Source: M55B127 sp035269185
GTDB lineage: Bacteria; Bacillota; Halanaerobiia; Halanaerobiales; M55B127
Length of the DNA: 15,632 bases
Assembly: GCA_964430875.1 (NCBI GenBank)
Contig: CAYSHP010000056.1
Span: forward strand, 1-15,632
Reading direction: 5' to 3'
Shown here: positions 6,998-14,854 of the stretch, in pieces
How positions within the stretch are numbered: the stretch's first letter is position 1
Layout: every line of letters starts with the position of its first letter
Made by a program: the position numbers and the translations under genes
The notes under the pieces: model-generated
Told to the model about the DNA's origin: nothing
The model's input: only the letters and a program-made list of their open reading frames with translations
The model's database searches: none

Positions 6998-8353
6998 ATG
7001 GAAAGTAAAGTGAGTTTCAAAGAAGATATTAAAATAGTAGACCATTATGATGTGATTGTCATTGGAGGAGGAACAGCTGGTTCTACCGCTGGGGCTGCCG
7101 CCGCTCGCTTAGGTGCAAACACTTTAGTAATTGAAAAAGAAAATGCTTTAGGTGGAACGGCTACTTTAGGCCAGGTAACACCTATGATGCCCGTTAAAAT
7201 GGAAGGCAATCCCGATAGTTCTGCTTTTAATAAAGAAATCAAAAAAAGATTGATAAAAGAAGGTTATGGTGCTAAAGATTCGAATGGAAATGATGGATGG
7301 TTTAATCCTGAAATATTAAAACATACCTTAGAAAATTTACTTATAGAATATGAAGCAGATTTAATTTATGATACTGAGTTTATTAAACCCGTTGTTGATA
7401 ATGGGAAAATTCAGGCTATAATTGTTAGTAATAAAAACGGTTTAGTTGCTTATTCAGCTCAACAATTTATTGATGCTACAGGAGAAGCACTTGTTGCTTA
7501 TAGAGCTGGTGCTCCCTGTAAAGAAGGTTATGAGGAAGGCAAATATCAAGCGGTTTCTTTAAGATTTACGATGGGTAATATTGAAATTAAAAGATTTGTG
7601 GATTTTTTAAACGAATTAGGTCAAGATTATGGACTAGAATATCCTTTAATTGAAACTGCCATGGTCTGGGGAGAAAATTTTGCTTTAAAACCTGTATTTA
7701 AAAAAGCCCTTAAAAATGGTGATATAAAAAGAGAGGACGGTAAGTATTTTCAAGCCTTTACAATACCCGGCATGACGAAAGCAATGTACTTTAACTGTCC
7801 GGAAATACCAGGCCATATAAACAGTAATGATCAACAAGAATTAACAAAATCTATAGTTAGAGGCCGTAAGATGATTAAAAGATTAGCAAAGTTTTTTAGA
7901 AAATACTTTCCTGGATTTGAAGAAAGTTATATCGCTTCAGAAGCCTCAATTATAGGTATAAGAGAGAGCAGGCGTATAATTGGGGAATATTATTTAGACC
8001 GTAAAGATTATGAAAATAGAGCTAAATTTGCAGATGCTATTGCTAGTTCTGCTTATCCTATTGATATTCATGGTGATGAATTGAAATTAGAACATCTCAA
8101 TAAGGGAGAATATTATCAAATCCCTTTTAGATCTTTAATCCCTAAAACGATAAATAACTTATTAGTTACCGGTAAATCAATATCTTCTTCTTTTTCTTTA
8201 CAAGCTGCTGTAAGAATACAACCGATCTGTAGAGCTACTGGAGAAGCAGCTGGAATTGCCGCTGCCCAAGCAGTTAAAGAAGAAAAGAATGTTAATAATA
8301 TTAATGGTAAAAAAGTTAAAGAAAATATGCTTAATTGGGGTGCAGATATTTAA
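6998..8353 (+). CDS. FAD-dependent oxidoreductase (FAD_oxidored, PF12831-like) of unknown substrate
   Basis: A 451-residue flavoprotein with no signal peptide, hence cytoplasmic. A Rossmann dinucleotide fold begins with DVIVIGGGTAGSTAGAAAA (18-36). It continues with the adenosine-binding acidic residue in VIEKE and LGGTAT (51-56), and the FIDATGEALVAYRAG segment (157-171). The C-terminal FAD-contacting part includes IGIRESRRIIGEY (319-331), IPFRSLIPKTINNLLVTGKS (375-394) and CRATGEAAGIAAAQA (411-425). The IRESRRI stretch is typical of the FAD_oxidored group, often found in carbohydrate loci and mostly uncharacterised. It sits 5 bases after the permease stop. A role in oxidising a sugar or glycoside hydroxyl, or in reversing such an oxidation, is inference from context. 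No substrate can be named. Confidence 0.85.
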   Translation: MESKVSFKEDIKIVDHYDVIVIGGGTAGSTAGAAAARLGANTLVIEKENALGGTATLGQVTPMMPVKMEGNPDSSAFNKEIKKRLIKEGYGAKDSNGNDGWFNPEILKHTLENLLIEYEADLIYDTEFIKPVVDNGKIQAIIVSNKNGLVAYSAQQFIDATGEALVAYRAGAPCKEGYEEGKYQAVSLRFTMGNIEIKRFVDFLNELGQDYGLEYPLIETAMVWGENFALKPVFKKALKNGDIKREDGKYFQAFTIPGMTKAMYFNCPEIPGHINSNDQQELTKSIVRGRKMIKRLAKFFRKYFPGFEESYIASEASIIGIRESRRIIGEYYLDRKDYENRAKFADAIASSAYPIDIHGDELKLEHLNKGEYYQIPFRSLIPKTINNLLVTGKSISSSFSLQAAVRIQPICRATGEAAGIAAAQAVKEEKNVNNINGKKVKENMLNWGADI

Positions 8354-8374
8354 TTACAAAAGGTGGAATTTATT

Positions 8375-9910
8375 ATGTCAGATAAAATTATGTATATCCC
8401 TTTAGATGAAAGACCCTGTAACTATGATTATCCAAACATGATATATAATATTTCTTTAGATAATTTACTTAGACCACCAAAAAGTATTTTAGGTCATAAA
8501 AAAAGAGCAGCCAATGTTCAACAATTACATAGATGGATAATGGATAATATTAAAGATGTTTCCCATCTTGTTTTATCTATTGATATGTTAGTTTTTGGTG
8601 GCATCTTACCATCTCGTATCCATCATCTTAAAAAAGATAAAATGTTTTCCAGATTGTCCTTAATTAAAGATATTAAAGAAAAAAATCCAGAAATTAAAAT
8701 TATGGCCTTTAATTTAATCACCAGAGTACCTGCCTATAATAGCTCTGATGAAGAACCAGATTATTATGATAATTATGGGGCAGATATATTTAAATTTGGA
8801 TACTATAGTGACTTAATTGAACAAAATTTAGCAGATCAATCCCAAAAAGAAAAGTTTGCTGATGTTAAGGAAAATATACCCGATAAAATTATGAAAGATT
8901 ATTTAAAAAGAAGAAATAAAAATCATTCCCTGAATAAAAAGGTAATTGATTATGTAGAAAATGAATATATTGACTTTTTAATCTTTCCGATGGATGATAA
9001 CTCGAAATACGGTTTTTCTGCCAAGGAAAGGCGAAAAATTATTAAGAAAGTAAAAGATAAAGAACTATTAAATAACATATATTCTTATCCAGGTGCAGAT
9101 GAAGTGGGTTCCATATTAACTATTAGAGCCTTTTTAGATAAAAATAACTATCGACCAAAAGTATATGTAAAATATTCATCTGAAAGAGGTAAGACAATTA
9201 CACCTTATTTAGAGGATAGACCACTAGAACAAACTGTTAAATATCAAATTCTCGCTGCTAATGGTTTAGTAATTGATAGTCCAAAAAAGTCAGACTATAT
9301 ATTATTTGTAAATACTCCAACTGAAGGAACGATGAATTCTATTGAAGGTTGGGAATCAATCTTAAATAAAGAAGATATGATAGACCCTAGCCGTAATCTA
9401 CATGACTTTATTGAGTCTATTAAATATTATTTGAAAAAAGGCAAAACAGTTTCAATTGCAGATGTAGCGGTCTTAAATGGTGCAGATGATTATTTATTGC
9501 AGATGTTAAAAAATAATCAGCTTTTAGATAAAATATCAGCCTATGCAGGCTGGAATACTTCTTCAAATAGTTTAGGAACTACAATTGCACACACTAATAT
9601 TTTAAACTACTATCAACAAAATAATGGCTTAACTAAAGAACAAAAAGAGTATTCAAAAAGATTTCTTTTTTTAAGGTACTTAGAAGATTGGGGTTATCAA
9701 CACAGTATTAGAGCAAATTTAACTGCAAACTTAGATCAATATGGTTTAAATTACTTTGATTTAAAAGATAAAAACAAATTGATTTCAAATAAAGTTAAAG
9801 AAAGCTTAAATAAATTCAAAGACAATAATTTAAAGTGTTTTAACTATGATTTTAGTGTTGAAATGCCCTGGAATCGGATGTTCGAAGTTAAAATAGAAAT
9901 AGATAAATAA
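8375..9910 (+). CDS. DUF4127 family protein, function unknown
   Basis: A 511-residue soluble protein with the recurrent DUF4127 (PF13552) motifs. In order: PLDERPCN (9-16), SIDMLVFGGILPSRIHH (68-84), PMDDNSKYG (205-213), YPGADEVG (238-245), ADVAVLNGADD (362-372), GWNTSSNSLGT (392-402), RYLEDWGYQHSIR (434-446) and PWNRMFEVKIE (498-508). Conserved Asp, Glu, Asn and His residues cluster in these motifs, as expected for an enzyme active site, possibly metal-dependent. No activity has been assigned to the family as far as I know. There is no signal peptide, so it acts in the cytoplasm. I start it at ATG 8375: the in-frame GTG at 8363 lies inside the AAAGGTGG ribosome binding site. It lies between the oxidoreductase and NanE genes in the operon, which points to a step acting on the imported glycan or its amino sugar. 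Confidence 0.88.
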   Translation: MSDKIMYIPLDERPCNYDYPNMIYNISLDNLLRPPKSILGHKKRAANVQQLHRWIMDNIKDVSHLVLSIDMLVFGGILPSRIHHLKKDKMFSRLSLIKDIKEKNPEIKIMAFNLITRVPAYNSSDEEPDYYDNYGADIFKFGYYSDLIEQNLADQSQKEKFADVKENIPDKIMKDYLKRRNKNHSLNKKVIDYVENEYIDFLIFPMDDNSKYGFSAKERRKIIKKVKDKELLNNIYSYPGADEVGSILTIRAFLDKNNYRPKVYVKYSSERGKTITPYLEDRPLEQTVKYQILAANGLVIDSPKKSDYILFVNTPTEGTMNSIEGWESILNKEDMIDPSRNLHDFIESIKYYLKKGKTVSIADVAVLNGADDYLLQMLKNNQLLDKISAYAGWNTSSNSLGTTIAHTNILNYYQQNNGLTKEQKEYSKRFLFLRYLEDWGYQHSIRANLTANLDQYGLNYFDLKDKNKLISNKVKESLNKFKDNNLKCFNYDFSVEMPWNRMFEVKIEIDK

Positions 9911-9936
9911 TATAAATTGGAGGTAATCAAACTCAG

Positions 9937-10614
9937 ATGAAGAAATTAAAATATAACTCCCTAATTGTATCCTGCCAAGCCTTATCAAATGAACCTTTAC
10001 ATGGTGCAAAGATTATGGCTAAAATGGCAAAAGCAGCCAAAATTGGTGGAGCGTCTGGTATAAGAGCTAATTCACCAGATGACATTAAAGCCATAAAACA
10101 AGAAGTTGATTTACCTATAATTGGTCTTTGGAAAAAAGAACTGCCTGATTATGAGGTTTATATAACACCGACCTATCAGGATGTAAAAGATGTACTTGCA
10201 GCTGGGGCTGATTATGTAGCTATTGATTGTACTAACCGTGATAGACCAGAATCACTTAATTATATATTTAATAAGATAAGAGATGAATTTCCTAATAAAG
10301 GTATTATAGCTGATATATCTTCAACTAATGATTTAAAAACTTTACAAGATTTGAGGCCAGACTATCTATCAACTACTTTATCGGGTTATACAAAAAACAC
10401 TCAAGATAGAAAAAGACCTGATATCAAATTAGTCAAAGAATTAAATGAAATTACTAATATTCCGCTTTTAGCTGAAGGTAATTATAAAAATGGTAAACAA
10501 GCTAAAAAGGCTTTAAAGGCAGGAGCTTATGCAGTTGTAATTGGGGCAGCAATCACTAGACCACAGATTATTACTGAGAATATTATCAATGAAATGGAAA
10601 AAGATTTATCTTAG
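9937..10614 (+). CDS. nanE: N-acetylmannosamine-6-phosphate 2-epimerase
   Basis: A 225-residue TIM-barrel enzyme interconverting ManNAc-6-P and GlcNAc-6-P in the cytoplasm. The NanE signature is strong: LIVSCQALSNEPLHG (9-23), GGASGIRAN (37-45), YITPT (75-79), VAIDCTNRDRP (94-104), ADIS (125-128), TTLSGYT (146-152), AEGNY (179-183) and VVIGAAITRPQ (199-209). The residues reported as catalytic or substrate-binding in the Clostridium perfringens enzyme (R43, K66, D126, E180) fall at the same numbers here, so it should be active. ATG 9937 is the only plausible start, but GGAGG (9919-9923) is 13 bases away. That is unusually long and may reduce translation. Its presence without nanA suggests that ManNAc is supplied from a ManNAc-containing glycan rather than from sialic acid. 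Confidence 0.95.
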   Translation: MKKLKYNSLIVSCQALSNEPLHGAKIMAKMAKAAKIGGASGIRANSPDDIKAIKQEVDLPIIGLWKKELPDYEVYITPTYQDVKDVLAAGADYVAIDCTNRDRPESLNYIFNKIRDEFPNKGIIADISSTNDLKTLQDLRPDYLSTTLSGYTKNTQDRKRPDIKLVKELNEITNIPLLAEGNYKNGKQAKKALKAGAYAVVIGAAITRPQIITENIINEMEKDLS

Positions 10615-10637
10615 TATAGAAAGATAGGGTTGATATT

Positions 10638-13600
10638 ATGGAAGAATTATTAGCAAAAATTGAAGAAATATTACCAAAACCAAAAAAAGAAATAAAAAAA
10701 TGGCAGAAAAGAGAAGCCTATTATCAAGAAGCTGATCACTATCAATATATAACAGACTGGCAGGATTTTAAATTAGGTGAAAACTGGTCTGAAGATGAAG
10801 ATGTAACTACATTTTTCAAGACAAAGATAATCTTACCCTCTGAACTAAATGATGACCAAAAACTAGTATTTCATATAGAGACTGGGGGAGAAGCTGCTTT
10901 TTATCTAAATAATGAACTAATACAGGGTTTAGACCGCAACCATTCCCATGTTACTTTAAACAAAGATAAATATTTAGGAAAAGAAGTAGAAGTAAAAATA
11001 GAAGCAACCTTAGATAGAATTAATAAAATATATGTACCCGATCCTAATTATGAACATAAATTTAATACTGCTGAACTTTTATTAATAAATAAAAAGGCAG
11101 AGGAATTTTATTATAATATCTTATCATTAAAAGATCTAATTGATACTTTAAGACAAAGAAATCAAGCCCAAAAAGTCGATAAATTAAAAGAAATAAGAGA
11201 TAATATAAAAATGCAGTTTTTTATTCAAACCGGATCTCAAATAGATTATGATTATTTAAATAAAAGATTTAAAGCTTTAATAGATGAAGTGGATTATGAA
11301 ACTTCTTATAAAATTGCCTGTTTTGGACATGCTCATATTGATGTGGCCTGGCTTTGGCAGTTTAAAGAAACTATCCGTAAATCCGCCCACAGTTTTTCAA
11401 CTGCTGTTAATTTAATGGAGGAATACCCTTCTTTTAAATTTATTCAATCTCAACCACAACTTTATTGGTATATAAAAGAATATTACCCAAAACTTTATAA
11501 AAAGATAAAAGCCAAGATTGCAGCCAATAATTGGCAGCCAGAAGGTGGGATGTGGGTTGAAGCTGATACTAATTTACTGAGTGGTGAATCATTAGTTAGA
11601 CAGTTTTTATATGGTAAAAAGTTTATCAAAGAAGAATTTGATTTTGATTCTAAAGTCTGCTGGCTGCCGGATGTCTTTGGCTATACCGCATCACTTCCCC
11701 AAATTATGAAAAAATCGGAAGTAGATTACTTTATGACTTCAAAAATATCCTGGAATGACACCAATGAATTTCCTTACTCAATTTTTCATTGGGAAGGACT
11801 AGATGGTACAGATGTATTAACACATGTTCCCAGAGTAATTTTACCCCAAACCTATAATGGTGAAATTACTGCCAAAAATATTTTAGATCTTAAAGATAAT
11901 TATGAAGTACAAAAAGAAGATAATCAGTTTAAATTTAAATATGGTGATTCCTCAAATTACTTTAAAAAAGATAGAGTTATACCCGATGATGAGTTAATCT
12001 ATATCTATGGATATGGTGATGGAGGAGGCGGCGTAACCGCCGACTTTATTAATAAGATTAAAAGATTTAATAAATTTCCTTATTTGCCACAGCTTGAATT
12101 TGCACAACCTAGAGAATATTTTGAAAATTTAAATGAAAATATGATTAATAATGATATAGAATACCCTACCTGGAAAGGGGAACTATATTTAGAATACCAC
12201 CGCGGTACTTATACAAGCCAAGCTGAAATTAAATTACAAAATAGAAGATTAGAAGAAAAAATTAGAGAAGCAGAAATCTTAAATACCTTAACTGATATCT
12301 ATCCCCAATCAAAAATTGAAAACAACTGGAAAAAAATTAATTTAAATCAGTTTCATGATATTATTCCTGGTTCTTCTATCAAAGAAGTATATCAAGATGT
12401 CAATGATATATATAATGAAGTAGATAAAAGTCTTGATAAAATAATTAACAACACTTTGGATAAGCTAAAAAAGGAAATTAAATTAGATAGCAATGATAAT
12501 AATAAACATTATCTTGTTTGGAATGGTTTAGACCATAAAAGAAATACATATATTCAGTTTGAAGAATCAGAACTTGATATAAATAAAAATAATATCTCCT
12601 TTTATGATTATGATAATAATAAGGCACTTGCTTTTAGTTATCGTAAAAATTTAAATGAAAAAAATATTTATGAAGTTTATCTTGAAAACATTCCAGCTTT
12701 TGGCTATAAAATAATTAAAATAATAAAAGATAATAATAAAAATAATCAAAGTAAAAAAATAATTAATGACAGTAGTTCAATGGAAAATGATTTCTACAAA
12801 ATAACTTTTGAAAAAGGTAAAATAAGTTCCTTATATGATAAAAGAAGAGAGGTAGAATTAATTGAAGAAGGCAAATATGGTAATGAACTACAGTTCTTTA
12901 TAGACAAACCCTCTAGATTTGAAGCCTGGGAACAGGATGCTGATTTTGAAGACCATAGAATTGAAGATATATTAAGTTTAAATAAATTCGAAATCAAAGC
13001 ATATCAAAATCAAAAGATTGCCTATTTAAATTGGACTTTTAAAAAATCTACATTTGAACAAAATATCATATTATATGATAAACTAGATAGAATTGATATT
13101 AAAAATAGAGTAGATTGGAAAGATAGAGAGGTCCTTGTAAAAACTGCCTGGCCTGTTAATATTATAAATGATCAAGCCAGATATGAAATAGCATATGGGA
13201 ATATAACTAGGCCTACAACAAATAATACTACTTTTGAAAAGGCTCAGTTTGAAGTACCAGGACATCGTTGGGCAGACTTATCTGAAGTAGGACTTGGATT
13301 TAGTATTTTAAATGACTGTAAATATGGTTATGATATCAAGGATAATTTACTAAGATTAACCTTACTTAAGGCTCCTAATTATCCAGATCAAACAGCCGAT
13401 TATGGAGTTCATGAATTTACTTATTCAATCTATACTCATCAAGGTATCTATTATCAAAGTAATCTTTTAAAACATGCAGATGATTTAAACAGAAAAGTAT
13501 TGAAAAAAGAAATAAAAGATGTTAATAATAATAGTGAAGAAGCTATAAATAGCAAGCAATCATTTGCAGAAGTTAAAAAAGGTAATTCTAAATTAGAAGT

Positions 13601-13853
13601 AATCAAAAAATCAGAAGATAATTCTAATGATATAGTTATAAGACTGTATGAACCATATGGTGGAAAAGATAATGTAAAAGTTAAACTATATAAAGATATT
13701 AAGGATGCAGAAGTAGTAAATTTAATAGAAAATAAACTAAATGAAAACATTAATTATAAAGAAAATTATCTTTACTTTGATATGCAACCTTTTGAAATTA
13801 AATCAATCAAAATAAAACTAGATCATTCAAAAAATAAAGGTGATAGAAGTTAA
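10638..13853 (+). CDS. GH38 alpha-mannosidase, cytoplasmic
   Basis: A 1071-residue retaining, zinc-dependent alpha-mannosidase of glycoside hydrolase family 38. An N-terminal domain (about 1-220) precedes the catalytic domain, which opens with GHAHIDVAWLW (230-240). WLPDVFGYTASLPQ (342-355) carries the nucleophile D345. By alignment with Golgi mannosidase II the zinc ligands are H233, D235, D345 and H573, the last in NQFHDIIPGSS. YGYGDGGGG (457-465) and YLEYHRGTYTSQA (517-529) are further family motifs. The C-terminal beta region includes DWKDREVLVKTAWP and GHRWADLSEVGLGFSILND (875-893). There is no signal peptide, so it acts on imported oligosaccharides. The length fits the long Ams1-like bacterial and cytosolic type. 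ATG 10638 follows AGGG at 8 bases. Linkage specificity is not readable. Mannose released would need its own kinase, possibly the ROK protein. Confidence 0.95.
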   Translation: MEELLAKIEEILPKPKKEIKKWQKREAYYQEADHYQYITDWQDFKLGENWSEDEDVTTFFKTKIILPSELNDDQKLVFHIETGGEAAFYLNNELIQGLDRNHSHVTLNKDKYLGKEVEVKIEATLDRINKIYVPDPNYEHKFNTAELLLINKKAEEFYYNILSLKDLIDTLRQRNQAQKVDKLKEIRDNIKMQFFIQTGSQIDYDYLNKRFKALIDEVDYETSYKIACFGHAHIDVAWLWQFKETIRKSAHSFSTAVNLMEEYPSFKFIQSQPQLYWYIKEYYPKLYKKIKAKIAANNWQPEGGMWVEADTNLLSGESLVRQFLYGKKFIKEEFDFDSKVCWLPDVFGYTASLPQIMKKSEVDYFMTSKISWNDTNEFPYSIFHWEGLDGTDVLTHVPRVILPQTYNGEITAKNILDLKDNYEVQKEDNQFKFKYGDSSNYFKKDRVIPDDELIYIYGYGDGGGGVTADFINKIKRFNKFPYLPQLEFAQPREYFENLNENMINNDIEYPTWKGELYLEYHRGTYTSQAEIKLQNRRLEEKIREAEILNTLTDIYPQSKIENNWKKINLNQFHDIIPGSSIKEVYQDVNDIYNEVDKSLDKIINNTLDKLKKEIKLDSNDNNKHYLVWNGLDHKRNTYIQFEESELDINKNNISFYDYDNNKALAFSYRKNLNEKNIYEVYLENIPAFGYKIIKIIKDNNKNNQSKKIINDSSSMENDFYKITFEKGKISSLYDKRREVELIEEGKYGNELQFFIDKPSRFEAWEQDADFEDHRIEDILSLNKFEIKAYQNQKIAYLNWTFKKSTFEQNIILYDKLDRIDIKNRVDWKDREVLVKTAWPVNIINDQARYEIAYGNITRPTTNNTTFEKAQFEVPGHRWADLSEVGLGFSILNDCKYGYDIKDNLLRLTLLKAPNYPDQTADYGVHEFTYSIYTHQGIYYQSNLLKHADDLNRKVLKKEIKDVNNNSEEAINSKQSFAEVKKGNSKLEVIKKSEDNSNDIVIRLYEPYGGKDNVKVKLYKDIKDAEVVNLIENKLNENINYKENYLYFDMQPFEIKSIKIKLDHSKNKGDRS

Positions 13854-13867
13854 AGTCTGCTAGTAAA

Positions 13868-13887
13868 CTTCGTGGGCTTGCCCCAAG
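13868..13887 (+). promoter_or_regulatory. Small GC-rich hairpin beside the nagB ribosome binding site
   Basis: In a 47-base gap that is otherwise AT-rich, GGG (13874-13876), a CTTG loop (13877-13880) and CCC (13881-13883) can form a G(CUUG)C tetraloop hairpin. Outer bases CTT (13868-13870) could pair with AAG (13885-13887), part of the AAGGAGG ribosome binding site. It could modulate nagB translation, but the stem is short and the effect is speculative. Confidence 0.3.
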
Positions 13888-13900
13888 GAGGGTCAATAGA

Positions 13901-14626
13901 ATGAAAGTAATAGTAGAAAAAAATTATGAAAAGATGAGTAAAAAAGCTGCTCAATTAGTAAAACATCAAATAAATGAAAAACCAGACTCAGTCTTAGGTC
14001 TCCCAACCGGAGGCACTCCTTTAGAAATGTATAGTCAGTTGATTACTATGTATAAAAGAGGAGAGGTTGACTTCTCAAAAGTAGCTACCTTCAATTTAGA
14101 TGAATATTATGGTCTTTCTCCTGACCATCCACAAAGTTACCATTACTATATGTATAATAACTTCTTTGATCATATAAATATCAAAGAAGAAAACATACAC
14201 ATCCTTGATGGGAAAACCCAAAATATTAAAAAAGAATGTGAAGAATATGAAAGAAAGATAGAACAGGCAGGCGGAATTGATCTGCAAATATTGGGTATTG
14301 GTCCTAATGGTCATATTGGTTTCAATGAACCTTCTCAAAGTTTAAAAGATAAAACCCATCTTGTAGAACTTACAGAAGAAACAAGAGAGGCAAACTCTCG
14401 ATTTTTTAATAGTAAAGAAGATGTTCCTAAAAAAGCATTAACAATGGGAATTTCCACCATCCTTAAGTCAGATAAGATAATTATTATGGCAGCGGGTGAG
14501 AATAAAGCCTCTGCAATTAATAAAACCTTAAGTGGACAGATTAATACCTGTACTCCTTCCACTTTATTACAAACCCATCCTGATGTTACGGTAATTGTCG
14601 ATAAAGATGCTGCTTGTTATCTTTAA
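13901..14626 (+). CDS. nagB: Glucosamine-6-phosphate deaminase
   Basis: A 241-residue cytoplasmic enzyme converting glucosamine-6-phosphate to fructose-6-phosphate and ammonia, the exit step from amino-sugar catabolism into glycolysis. LGLPTGGTP (32-40) is the phosphate-binding loop and FNLDEY (64-69) carries the catalytic D67. GIGPNGHIGFNEP (132-144) carries N136, H138 and E143; the Asn in place of the enterobacterial Asp is normal for Bacillus-type NagB. The short length, without the allosteric C-terminal extension of E. coli NagB (266 residues), also fits the Bacillus type. ATG 13901 follows AAGGAGGG. It is the last gene of the operon, 47 bases after the mannosidase gene and just before a terminator. 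The deacetylase NagA, needed to make its substrate from GlcNAc-6-P, is not in this window. Confidence 0.96.
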   Translation: MKVIVEKNYEKMSKKAAQLVKHQINEKPDSVLGLPTGGTPLEMYSQLITMYKRGEVDFSKVATFNLDEYYGLSPDHPQSYHYYMYNNFFDHINIKEENIHILDGKTQNIKKECEEYERKIEQAGGIDLQILGIGPNGHIGFNEPSQSLKDKTHLVELTEETREANSRFFNSKEDVPKKALTMGISTILKSDKIIIMAAGENKASAINKTLSGQINTCTPSTLLQTHPDVTVIVDKDAACYL

Positions 14627-14645
14627 AAAAACATTTAATATTAGT

Positions 14646-14679
14646 AGCTAACTGGTTATGTAATCAGTTAGCTTTTTTT
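14646..14679 (+). terminator. Rho-independent terminator closing the catabolic operon
   Basis: AGCTAACTG (14646-14654) and CAGTTAGCT (14665-14673) form a perfect 9-bp stem around a 10-base loop. The final T of the stem starts a run of seven T residues. It lies 19 bases after the nagB stop, and no comparable structure occurs inside the operon. This supports one transcript from the binding-protein gene to nagB. Confidence 0.92.
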
Positions 14680-14854
14680 GATTATATTTATAGAAAACTA
14701 AGATTTAATATTGTTTTTTAAAATTCTCTGTACTAATAAAAATATGTGGATGCTTTTTATAAATATTTTACTTAAAATAATGAATTTTTAAAAAATTAAA
14801 AAAAGGTTTAGAGTCTCTTTTTGTTTAATAATATGTTATAAAGGAGGTACAGAA
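14680..14854 (+). promoter_or_regulatory. AT-rich leader/promoter region of the araD unit
   Basis: These 175 bases separate the terminator from araD and must hold the promoter of the arabinose unit, because the upstream operon is terminated. No hexamer pair stands out. Several T/A-rich -10-like strings occur, none with a good -35, and no clear AraR-type palindrome or catabolite-responsive element is visible. The only firm element is the AAAGGAGG ribosome binding site just before ATG 14855. Confidence 0.4.

Noticed and set aside
8363..8374. GTG at 8363 as the start of the DUF4127 protein
   Set aside because: This GTG is part of the ribosome binding site (AAAGGTGG) for ATG 8375. Family members begin shortly before the PLDERP motif, which fits the shorter form.
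1920..14626. Calling the locus a sialic acid (nan) operon
   Set aside because: nanE and a ROK kinase are present, but there is no lyase (nanA), sialidase, mutarotase or sialic-acid-type transporter. The GH38 gene points to a mannosyl substrate instead.
14796..14830. Possible attenuator hairpin before araD (A-rich run, AGAGTCTCT, T-rich run)
   Set aside because: Pairing is almost all A-T with a wobble and mismatches. The AGAG/CTCT core leaves a one-base loop, so it is not a credible stable structure.
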